From assembly GCA_001804045.1 (NCBI GenBank), contig MHFD01000086.1:1-9747 (forward strand): a DNA stretch of 9,747 nucleotides. The letters are read 5' to 3'. The stretch is from Omnitrophica bacterium RBG_13_46_9 (lineage in GTDB: Bacteria; Omnitrophota; Gorgyraeia; JABMRN01; RBG-13-46-9). Below, in pieces: positions 5,459-9,747 of the stretch. The notes under the pieces are model-generated. The model was not told where the DNA came from. It saw only the letters and a program-made list of their open reading frames with translations, and made no database searches. The translations under genes and the position numbers were made by a program. The first letter of the stretch is position 1. Every line of letters starts with the position of its first letter.

Positions 5459-5493
5459 TTGTAAAGTATATACAACAAAAAGGGGTTTGTCAA
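5459..5493 (-). promoter_or_regulatory. sigma-70-type promoter of the XRE gene with overlapping operator
   Basis: On the minus strand TTGACA (5493-5488) and TATACT (5470-5465) are separated by exactly 17 nt. The operator TTGTAAAGTATATACAA (5459-5475) covers the -10 box. This layout predicts steric autorepression by the XRE protein. The transcript would have a leader of about 60 nt and should read through XRE and the ImmA-like stub. Confidence 0.82.
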
Positions 5494-5599
5494 TAGTATT
5501 TTATCTACCTTTTTATTTTTTAACTCCCCCCGCCCTAGTAGGGGTACTCGTTACATAGGACGTGGGGTGATTCGTTATAGCGCGTTGCAGAGGACGATT

Positions 5600-5683
5600 G
5601 ATATACAGTGGATATACGATGGAAATATACATTGAAACTCGTCGAAACTTATGGATACTAATTGAAACGAATTAAAATTATGA
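5600..5683. repeat. degenerate tandem array, period 10-12 bp
   Basis: Successive units start at 5600 (GATATACAGTG), 5611 (GATATACGATG), 5622 (GAAATATACATT), 5634 (GAAACTCGTC), 5644 (GAAACTTATG), 5654 (GATACTAATT), 5664 (GAAACGAATT) and 5674. Each begins with GA(A/T)A, which places an A-rich block once per helix turn. No gene overlaps. The function is unknown; intrinsic bending or a protein-binding array is possible. Confidence 0.6.
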
Positions 5684-5687
5684 AATC

Positions 5688-5716
5688 GGGGTCAGGTCTT
5701 GATATTCGACATTTTA
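5688..5716. repeat. inverted fragment of the ~110-bp repeat
   Basis: It begins GGGGTCAGGTCTTGATATTC and is the reverse complement, with three differences in 29, of 2699-2727. It shows that the end of that repeat family is dispersed outside the restriction island and in both orientations. Confidence 0.65.
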
Positions 5717-5755
5717 GGGTATTTATAGATTGCATAGATACTGCTCTAATACTTT

Positions 5756-5791
5756 AGCAAAATAAAAAAGACGTTAGATTTCTAACGTCTT
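5756..5791 (-). terminator. Rho-independent terminator reading leftward
   Basis: AAGACGTTAGA (5768-5778) and TCTAACGTCTT (5781-5791) form a perfect 11-bp stem with a 2-nt centre (a few more nt in a real loop). On the minus strand the stem is followed by a T-run (CTTTTTTATTTTG). On the plus strand no T-run follows. No minus-strand gene is visible upstream of it (5800-7600), so it either ends an unseen small RNA or is a leftover of a lost gene. Confidence 0.6.
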
Positions 5792-5848
5792 GTAGTAATT
5801 CCAGTTAGGTCAATAATGTCATCATGTCGCTACGTAGGACGATCGAAC

Positions 5849-5879
5849 AACCTCCCCAACCTCGTAGGTTGGACAGGTT
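5849..5879. repeat. 31-bp nested palindrome, copy 2
   Basis: Identical to 4729-4759. It is followed by a short direct repeat, ACAGGTTTAT at 5873-5882 and again at 5886-5895, the first overlapping the palindrome end. In 5494-5899 I see no protein gene. Confidence 0.8.
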
Positions 5880-5899
5880 TATCAGACAGGTTTATTATG

Positions 5900-5928
5900 T
5901 TGACTGATCTTTTCGGTGGGCGTATAAT
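5900..5928 (+). promoter_or_regulatory. strong sigma-70-type promoter with no obvious gene
   Basis: TTGACT (5900-5905) and TATAAT (5923-5928) are 17 nt apart, giving a start near 5935. No translated gene follows. The first known product downstream is tRNA-Ser at 6188, about 250 nt away, so the promoter may make a long tRNA precursor or a separate small RNA. Confidence 0.6.
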
Positions 5929-6011
5929 TTCTATACCGTTAAACGCAAAATTATAAAGTGTACGGGAACTACCGTCTTTCGGGTAAATATTTTTTGTTTT
6001 CTTTGCGGGAA

Positions 6012-6042
6012 GAAGTCCGAATTTTACTCAGTAAAATAACGA
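6012..6042. repeat. 31-bp repeat, copy 1 (related to the tRNA-Ser leader)
   Basis: It matches 6151-6181 at all but four central bases and shares GAAGTCCGAATTTT and GTAAAATAACGA. ATTTTAC-TCA-GTAAAAT inside it is a perfect 7-bp stem. The second copy ends just before tRNA-Ser, so this copy is a duplicated leader or a dispersed motif. Confidence 0.6.
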
Positions 6043-6078
6043 CCGGAGATCTCTCGGCTATCTTCGATGGCCTCGAGA

Positions 6079-6109
6079 TCCAAAAAATTTATTTCATGAA
6101 TTTTTTGGA
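6079..6109 (+). terminator. stem-loop, possible terminator
   Basis: TCCAAAAAATT (6079-6089) pairs exactly with AATTTTTTGGA (6099-6109) across a 9-nt loop. It is about 145 nt beyond the start expected from the promoter at 5900-5928, so it could close a short RNA, but the T-run is inside the stem rather than behind it. Confidence 0.3.
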
Positions 6110-6130
6110 GATTTGGCATAAGACTTCTCA

Positions 6131-6147
6131 CCCCGCCTGCGGCGGGG
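6131..6147. repeat. GC-rich hairpin before tRNA-Ser
   Basis: CCCCGCC and GGCGGGG form a perfect 7-bp stem with a TGC loop in AT-rich DNA. It is followed directly by the 31-bp repeat copy 2. Confidence 0.65.
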
Positions 6148-6150
6148 TTC

Positions 6151-6190
6151 GAAGTCCGAATTTTCTCAAGTAAAATAACGAAAATTCGGA
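6151..6190. repeat. 31-bp repeat copy 2 and inverted repeat running into tRNA-Ser
   Basis: Bases 6151-6181 match 6012-6042. TCCGAATTTT (6155-6164) is the exact inverse of AAAATTCGGA (6181-6190), whose last three bases are the first three of the tRNA. TAAAAT at 6171-6176 stands 11 nt before the tRNA and could be its -10 box; no good -35 is seen. Confidence 0.55.
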
Positions 6191-6277
6191 GAGTTGGCAG
6201 AGCGGTTGAATGCGGCGGTCTCGAAAACCGTTGTGCCCTTTTGGGTACCGGAGGTTCGAATCCTCCACTCTCCGCCA
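6188..6277 (+). tRNA. tRNA-Ser (anticodon CGA)
   Basis: Acceptor stem GGAGAGT (6188-6194) with ACTCTCC (6267-6273), G discriminator, encoded CCA (6275-6277). D stem GCA/TGC, anticodon stem GCGGT/ACCGT with loop CTCGAAA and anticodon CGA at 6222-6224. A long serine-type variable arm and a perfect T arm (GGAGG-TTCGAAT-CCTCC) follow. It decodes UCG. Its last 21 bases including CCA are duplicated at 6574-6594. Confidence 0.96.
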
Positions 6278-6323
6278 TCCGCCAAAATTTAGCGCATTCT
6301 GATTTGGAAAATTTTGGCGAGAT
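6257..6323. repeat. 67-bp direct repeat, copy 1 (tRNA-Ser 3' end)
   Basis: It covers the 3' half of the T arm, the acceptor strand and CCA of tRNA-Ser plus 46 bp beyond. It is identical to 6574-6640, 317 bp away. Inside it CCAAAATTT...AAATTTTGG is an inverted repeat. A tRNA 3' end repeated directly downstream is the form of an attachment-site pair, but it also fits a simple tandem duplication. Confidence 0.85.
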
Positions 6324-6334
6324 GACGAGACCTC

Positions 6335-6360
6335 GTCAAAAATCCTTTAGGATTTTTGAC
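6335..6360 (+). terminator. stem-loop behind tRNA-Ser(CGA)
   Basis: GTCAAAAATCC and GGATTTTTGAC form a perfect 11-bp stem with a TTTA loop, 58 nt after the tRNA CCA. There is no T-run directly behind it. The 400 bases between the first two tRNAs (6278-6677) hold no convincing gene, only this hairpin, the repeat copies and two more stems (CCCGCAA/TTGCGGG near 6487-6511 and the one at 6542-6569). Confidence 0.4.
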
Positions 6361-6541
6361 GGGTCCGCCAGAACTTCTTCTTTGAGAAAGAGGATTCGAA
6401 ACGAGCGAACGCCGAGCGGATAGCGAGGAAAAGGCCGTAAGTGCTCCCCGAATAGAGCATCTTCTTTAAGAAATTCTTCGGGGTCCCGCAACGCATAAGC
6501 ATTTGCGGGAAATGCACCGGCCGTCAGTGAGCGAGGTGAGT

Positions 6542-6569
6542 CTACGCAGGCGCGCTCCGCGCGCCGTAG
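6542..6569. repeat. GC-rich hairpin
   Basis: CTACG with CGTAG outside and GGCGCG with CGCGCG inside form a long GC-rich stem just before the second 67-bp repeat copy. It ends 5 nt before that repeat. Confidence 0.55.
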
Positions 6570-6573
6570 TAGA

Positions 6574-6640
6574 CGAATCCTCCACTCTCCGCCATCCGCC
6601 AAAATTTAGCGCATTCTGATTTGGAAAATTTTGGCGAGAT
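6574..6640. repeat. 67-bp direct repeat, copy 2 (orphan tRNA-Ser 3' end)
   Basis: Exact copy of 6257-6323. Here the first 21 bases (T-arm half, acceptor strand, CCA) have no matching 5' tRNA part upstream, so this is a tRNA fragment, not a gene. Confidence 0.85.
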
Positions 6641-6677
6641 TTCGCAGGAATAGCGAGCACCATATGGCTTGTCGCAT

Positions 6678-6750
6678 GTCCCCGTAGCTCAGCTGGATAG
6701 AGCACCGGCCTCCGGAGCCGGGTGCGGCAGTTCAAATCTGCCCGGGGACG
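6678..6750 (+). tRNA. tRNA-Arg (anticodon CCG)
   Basis: Acceptor stem GTCCCCG (6678-6684) with CGGGGAC (6743-6749), discriminator G6750. D stem GCTC/GAGC, anticodon stem CCGGC/GCCGG, loop CTCCGGA with anticodon CCG at 6712-6714, T arm GGCAG-TTCAAAT-CTGCC. CCA is not encoded, unlike in the two neighbouring tRNA-Ser genes. It decodes CGG. Confidence 0.96.
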
Positions 6751-6781
6751 CGTTCTATACTGATTTGGTTTCGGCATATAT

Positions 6782-6787
6782 TATAAT
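6782..6787 (+). promoter_or_regulatory. possible -10 box of tRNA-Ser(GGA)
   Basis: TATAAT stands 10 nt before the mature 5' end of the tRNA. No good -35 is visible at 16-18 nt upstream, and the gene could also be transcribed with tRNA-Arg. Confidence 0.35.
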
Positions 6788-6797
6788 ACCGGTTTTC

Positions 6798-6887
6798 GGA
6801 GAGGTGCGAGAGCGGCTGAATCGGCTTGCCTGGAGAGCAAGTGTAGTCGTAAGGCTACCCAGGGTTCGAATCCCTGCCTCTCCGCCA
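6798..6887 (+). tRNA. tRNA-Ser (anticodon GGA)
   Basis: Acceptor stem GGAGAGG (6798-6804) with CCTCTCC (6877-6883), G discriminator, encoded CCA (6885-6887). Anticodon stem CTTGC/GCAAG, loop CTGGAGA with anticodon GGA at 6832-6834, a long variable arm with its own stem (GTAG/CTAC region), and T arm CAGGG-TTCGAAT-CCCTG. It decodes UCC and UCU. Confidence 0.96.
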
Positions 6888-6924
6888 ATTAAAAATCCCT
6901 CCTTAACGGAGGAATTTTTAATTT
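6888..6924 (+). terminator. Rho-independent terminator behind tRNA-Ser(GGA)
   Basis: ATTAAAAATCCCTCC (6888-6902) pairs with GGAGGAATTTTTAAT (6908-6922) over a TTAAC loop with one mismatch. The GC core CCTCC/GGAGG is followed by AATTTTTAATTT. It begins one base after the tRNA CCA and closes the tRNA cluster. Confidence 0.7.
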
Positions 6925-6926
6925 CA

Positions 6927-6951
6927 AGGGGAAAACCTTAGGTTTTCCCCT
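6927..6951. repeat. perfect 11-bp hairpin
   Basis: AGGGGAAAACC (6927-6937) pairs with GGTTTTCCCCT (6941-6951) over TTA. It lies 2 nt behind the terminator and has no T-run of its own. Confidence 0.65.
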
Positions 6952-6967
6952 ATGACGCTCCTCCTCG

Positions 6968-7007
6968 CTCCGCTCGGAGTCGCTGTACCTCTTTCCTAAT
7001 AGGAAAG
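6968..7007. repeat. two short hairpins
   Basis: CTCCG-CT-CGGAG at 6968-6979 and CTTTCCT-AAT-AGGAAAG at 6991-7007, both with perfect stems. They continue the run of hairpins behind the tRNA cluster. Confidence 0.5.
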
Positions 7008-7018
7008 TACTGAACATT

Positions 7019-7047
7019 AAGAGGAGGGGGATATTCCCCCTTCTCTT
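7019..7047. repeat. stem-loop related to the one at 4808-4840
   Basis: AAGAGGAGGGGGA pairs with TCCCCCTTCTCTT over TAT with one mismatch. The plan AGAGGA-GGG-(A/T)-CCC-TCTCT is shared with the stem behind the ImmA-like stub. A weak T-rich tail (GTTCTATCTT) follows on the plus strand. Confidence 0.55.
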
Positions 7048-7251
7048 GTTCTATCTTATCCCTCTTACATAGGTGTCCTTTGGACCTGAGATAGCGTGCT
7101 ATTGCGAATCGTCCTTTCCGCCTTCGCCACAGCAGAATTTCATAGAAGATATGCTACGGCGGGACAGGCGTCCAAGCGACCGCAGGGAGCGGACGTCCTA
7201 CGTCCCACGTCCTACGGAACGTGCTATTGTTAACACCTGCACATATCGGAG
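7048..7251. other. non-coding spacer with short sequence echoes
   Basis: No convincing gene on either strand. CGTGCTATTG occurs at about 7095 and 7219, and ACGTCCTACG occurs twice at about 7194-7216 with ACGTCCCACG between. GTAGGACG-like words also occur at 5553 and 5834. I see degenerate repeat DNA and nothing more. Confidence 0.4.
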
Positions 7252-7358
7252 GTTTCTTTATGTTTCTTTATGTTGCTTAAGGTTTCTTAAAGTTGCTTTT
7301 TCGTATTAGCAACATTCCGAAACTTTAAGAAACTTCCCGCAACCTCCCGAAACTTCCC
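7252..7358. repeat. decamer array with mirrored halves
   Basis: Five units of 10 bp start at 7252, 7262, 7272, 7282 and 7292, each beginning GTTTC or GTTGC (for example GTTTCTTTAT). After a 7-nt centre (CGTATTA) five more start at 7309, 7319, 7329, 7339 and 7349, each beginning GCAAC or GAAAC (for example GAAACTTCCC). The second half is the inverse of the first in plan; GTTTCTTAAAGTT (7282-7294) and AACTTTAAGAAAC (7321-7333) match exactly. A degenerate CTACTACCTATTACC tract follows to about 7395. No gene overlaps; 7396-7546 shows nothing I can name. Confidence 0.8.
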
Positions 7359-7548
7359 CTACAACCTACTACCTATTACCTACTCCCTACTACCCAACGA
7401 TATCCTCCAAGCCAAGAGCTACGGGCTCGTTTAACCTATTACCTAACGCCGCCATTCTATGCAGCTTACACACCTTTTACGGGAATTATAACACATAACC
7501 CGACGGGAAACGGCTGTTACACTTTTCAAACAATCAAATTACATTACT

Positions 7549-7575
7549 GTGACAATAAAGAGCAGAAAATATGAT
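7549..7575 (+). promoter_or_regulatory. possible promoter of the transketolase-fusion gene
   Basis: GTGACA (7549-7554) and TATGAT (7570-7575) resemble -35 and -10 boxes, but the spacer is only 15 nt. It would give a leader of about 65 nt. The gene has a clear ribosome site (GGAGGAG, 7637-7643). Confidence 0.3.
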
Positions 7576-7646
7576 ACACTTGCAGCAATGTCAAAAAATT
7601 TTTGCGAAAGCTTATATCCAGAACAATATAATTTATGGAGGAGATC

Positions 7647-9747
7647 ATGAATAAAATCAAAAAATTCACGTCCGTAATAGTGGCAGCGCTGTTTTTATTT
7701 AATACGACTGCGCAGGACATGGTGTTCGCGCAAAGTCCGCAGCCAATAACGAGCCAGACGCTCGCGGCGCCTCTAAAATTCGACAGCATCGTCGGCATAG
7801 AAAAGCAGGACATGGGAAGAATCGAGGCGATATTGCGTCTTACGATAGCAGGAGCTATCGCGCAAATAGGCACAGTCAGCATTACTTCGCTTGTCGAAGC
7901 AGGCGACTTATACAAGGACAGCGTCTACAAGACCCAGCCCATGTTCAGGGAAACAAAAGAACTACCGAACGGCTATTACGCTGTCCGCGTAAAGACAAGG
8001 GAAAATGACCTTGCCAACGGAACAGGCTGGTACTGCGCCGTATTCCCGAAGGAAGCAAAGGACGCAAAAACCATACCTATATATGTGTACACCGAAAAAG
8101 AGTTTGACCGTTTTCTTAAGGAAGGTCGGTTTGATAGCGAGTCGCCCAGGCGCGAAACCGGCAACGACCAGGATAAGACAACCTCTGACGCCATTTCAAG
8201 ATATGTGCAACAGGAGATGGGTATAGACAGGCTCATTCAACGTGTCCACGGCATCGACGCCACTGAGCTCGGAACGCAGGCGATATCATCGGATCTCCTC
8301 GGAGTTAACTATAACACCTTGATACGAAATATAATAAGAAAAACGAACATTGAAATCACGTGTCCGGAAGGACTTGTCCCGATCGAAGCTCGAGAATGCT
8401 ATATCGTGGCGATGACCCCGGCATTGGAACAGGAACTGAAGCTCTGCGGAGTGACTCTTATCGATGAGAAAGGAAATAGAAAGGACATTATCCCTTATTA
8501 CCACGCAAGCAACCACGCGGTCCACATATTTCTACCGGAAGCAAAAGTCAAAGATTTGATGAAGACCGGTCGCTCGGCGGACAAGGGCCGTAAAAATGAT
8601 ATTATAAATGAGATAGAAAGACATCTTGCCCACGAAGTCGGAGTAATGCTCGGCTTGCCGATACTATGGTTTGTAGGCGAAATAAAGCCTGCCAACGAAA
8701 TCGATCTGCGTCACACCGCGGCTGCAGTAAGTGAAAAGGGAGAAGAGACAGGGGTTCCCGCGGGACATACAGTGAGTGATATACTGAAGGATAAGAAAAC
8801 CTTCTCTGCCGCCGACCTCGACCAGAATTTGGAGACAAGGGATTACGCGACGAAAAGTTCGGATCTCACGGATGAAACAATACAGGACCTTAGGATAATA
8901 ACAAGGATCCTAGAGCGCGATGTAATAGAGATGATATTTAAAGCTGGTTCAGGCCATCCGGGCGGCTCTCTTTCGATGCTGAAGATGATAACGGCTTTAT
9001 ACTTCGGCAGGCACAAGGACGGGTCGCGGATAATGAATTATGACCCGAATAATCCTAACTGGGCCAATAGGGACAGATTTGTCCTTTCGAAAGGCCATGC
9101 AGCGCCGGGCCTTTACGCGGCGCTTGGCAGGGCAGGGTTCTTCCCGGTAGAAGAGTTCTCAAGACTTAGAAAACTCGGCGGTATGTTGCAAGGTCATAGT
9201 GACATGACAAAAACCCCGGGTGTCGACATGTCAGCCGGTTCCATAGGCGTGGCGATTTCGGCCGCTGTCGGTATGGCGCTGGCTGCCAAGATGGACGGAA
9301 AGATTTATACGACCTACGCGATGATGGGCGATGGCGAGACACAGGAAGGACAGGTCGATGAAGCCGCGCGATGGGCTGGTGCCATGAAGCTTGACAATAT
9401 CGTGGCATTCCTTGACTGGAACGGCATACAGATAGACGGAAAGGTCACTGATACAGATGTGGATTACGAAGGACAGGTCAGACTTTGGGAAGCCAGGGGT
9501 TGGAACGTCATTAGGGCAGATGGCGAAGACATGGAGAGCGTTGTCAATGCGCTTGAGACGGCACAGCAGAGGAACGGCAAACCGACCATTATCATAGCAA
9601 AGACAAAAAAAGGCTCCGGCCTTCCCGGCATGGACAAACACGGCTCGGCGCCCAAAGAACCGGATGTAAGGAGCGCGTTTGATATTATTGATAGCGATCT
9701 AACTCAACTTGCCGGAACGGGGTTCAGCATAGATGCATTAGTTAAGA
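7647..9747 (+). CDS. secreted-type fusion protein with transketolase N-terminal domain (3' end outside window)
   Basis: The frame is open from ATG 7647, behind GGAGGAG, to the window end: 700 codons without a stop. Residues 1-28 look like a Sec signal peptide (K-rich start, hydrophobic VIVAALFLF, possible cleavage VFA-Q). Residues 39-65 hold LAAPLKFDSIVGIEKQDMGR. Residues 66-405 are unassigned, with HLAHEVGVMLGLP at 326-338. From about 409 the sequence is the thiamine-diphosphate-binding half of transketolase: GSGHPGG (434-440), SKGH (481-484), LQGHSD, GDGETQEG (561-568) and DWN (590-592), giving the GDG-x28-N motif. The usual GSLGQG appears as GSIGVA. Transketolase moves two-carbon units between sugar phosphates in the cytoplasm, so a signal peptide is unexpected. 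Whether the pyrimidine-binding half follows cannot be seen. Confidence 0.85.
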   Translation, partial: MNKIKKFTSVIVAALFLFNTTAQDMVFAQSPQPITSQTLAAPLKFDSIVGIEKQDMGRIEAILRLTIAGAIAQIGTVSITSLVEAGDLYKDSVYKTQPMFRETKELPNGYYAVRVKTRENDLANGTGWYCAVFPKEAKDAKTIPIYVYTEKEFDRFLKEGRFDSESPRRETGNDQDKTTSDAISRYVQQEMGIDRLIQRVHGIDATELGTQAISSDLLGVNYNTLIRNIIRKTNIEITCPEGLVPIEARECYIVAMTPALEQELKLCGVTLIDEKGNRKDIIPYYHASNHAVHIFLPEAKVKDLMKTGRSADKGRKNDIINEIERHLAHEVGVMLGLPILWFVGEIKPANEIDLRHTAAAVSEKGEETGVPAGHTVSDILKDKKTFSAADLDQNLETRDYATKSSDLTDETIQDLRIITRILERDVIEMIFKAGSGHPGGSLSMLKMITALYFGRHKDGSRIMNYDPNNPNWANRDRFVLSKGHAAPGLYAALGRAGFFPVEEFSRLRKLGGMLQGHSDMTKTPGVDMSAGSIGVAISAAVGMALAAKMDGKIYTTYAMMGDGETQEGQVDEAARWAGAMKLDNIVAFLDWNGIQIDGKVTDTDVDYEGQVRLWEARGWNVIRADGEDMESVVNALETAQQRNGKPTIIIAKTKKGSGLPGMDKHGSAPKEPDVRSAFDIIDSDLTQLAGTGFSIDALVK

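Noticed and set aside
5398..5493. Longer N-terminus for the XRE protein (start near 5493)
   Set aside because: It would lie over the promoter and both operators, and only the ATG at 5397 has a ribosome site.
6390..6400. Inverted tRNA T-arm piece (GAGGATTCGAA) between the repeat copies
   Set aside because: TTCGAA is its own inverse and the match is only 11 bases, so chance is a sufficient explanation.
6336..6777. Minus-strand frames of 88 and 103 residues over the tRNA region
   Set aside because: They read antisense through tRNA-Arg and repeat DNA, and the residues are translated tRNA and hairpin sequence.
6669..6941. 90-residue plus-strand frame
   Set aside because: It is a translation of tRNA-Arg and tRNA-Ser(GGA). 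The product VPVAQLDRAPAS is a well-known false protein from tRNA genes.
7252..7358. CRISPR array
   Set aside because: The units are 10 bp long, degenerate and without spacers; no repeats of CRISPR length with unique spacers occur anywhere in the window.
7627..7632. TATAAT close to the fusion gene start
   Set aside because: A start point 7 nt behind it would fall inside the ribosome site GGAGGAG, so it cannot serve as the promoter of this gene with a normal leader.
7544..9655. Many minus-strand frames opposite the transketolase fusion
   Set aside because: They are antisense shadows of one continuous 700-codon plus-strand frame with known motifs.

Overview
This looks like a chromosomal accessory region of an uncultured bacterium. 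The best single clue is the right-hand gene, whose product has a Sec-type signal peptide and a module around LAAP...VGIEKQDMGRIE fused to a metabolic enzyme. I associate that arrangement with Candidatus Omnitrophota (formerly OP3). The placement rests on memory and is tentative. The left two thirds are AT-rich and dense in short dispersed hairpin repeats. The right-hand gene is more GC-rich and looks like host core sequence.

Left block (about 1-5500, genes all on the minus strand). In transcription order: an XRE repressor with its own promoter and two operators, followed after 2 nt by the N-terminal stub of an ImmA/IrrE metalloprotease. Next come a beta-class DpnA-like DNA methyltransferase, a PD-(D/E)XK nuclease overlapping it by 4 nt, and a small acidic protein, which together form a type II restriction-modification operon. 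Then come a DUF2130 coiled-coil nuclease with a small unknown partner, and a standalone PAS-domain protein. Two exactly identical 81-bp direct repeats (181-261 and 2756-2836) bracket the PAS/unknown/DUF2130 block. A second repeat family of about 110 bp lies upstream of the PAS and DUF2130 genes. The block reads as a defence and regulation island assembled next to dispersed repeats.

Middle block (about 5500-7640) has no convincing protein gene. It holds tRNA-Ser(CGA), tRNA-Arg(CCG) and tRNA-Ser(GGA) on the plus strand, and a 67-bp direct repeat that duplicates the 3' end of the first tRNA-Ser. It also holds many perfect hairpins, one orphan plus-strand promoter, one minus-strand terminator with no visible gene, and two degenerate tandem arrays with a period near 10 bp.

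Right block (7647 to the window end) is one long plus-strand gene, cut by the window edge. It encodes at least 700 residues: a signal peptide, about 370 residues of unassigned sequence, and then the thiamine-diphosphate-binding N-terminal half of transketolase. It is the most unusual coding feature here.
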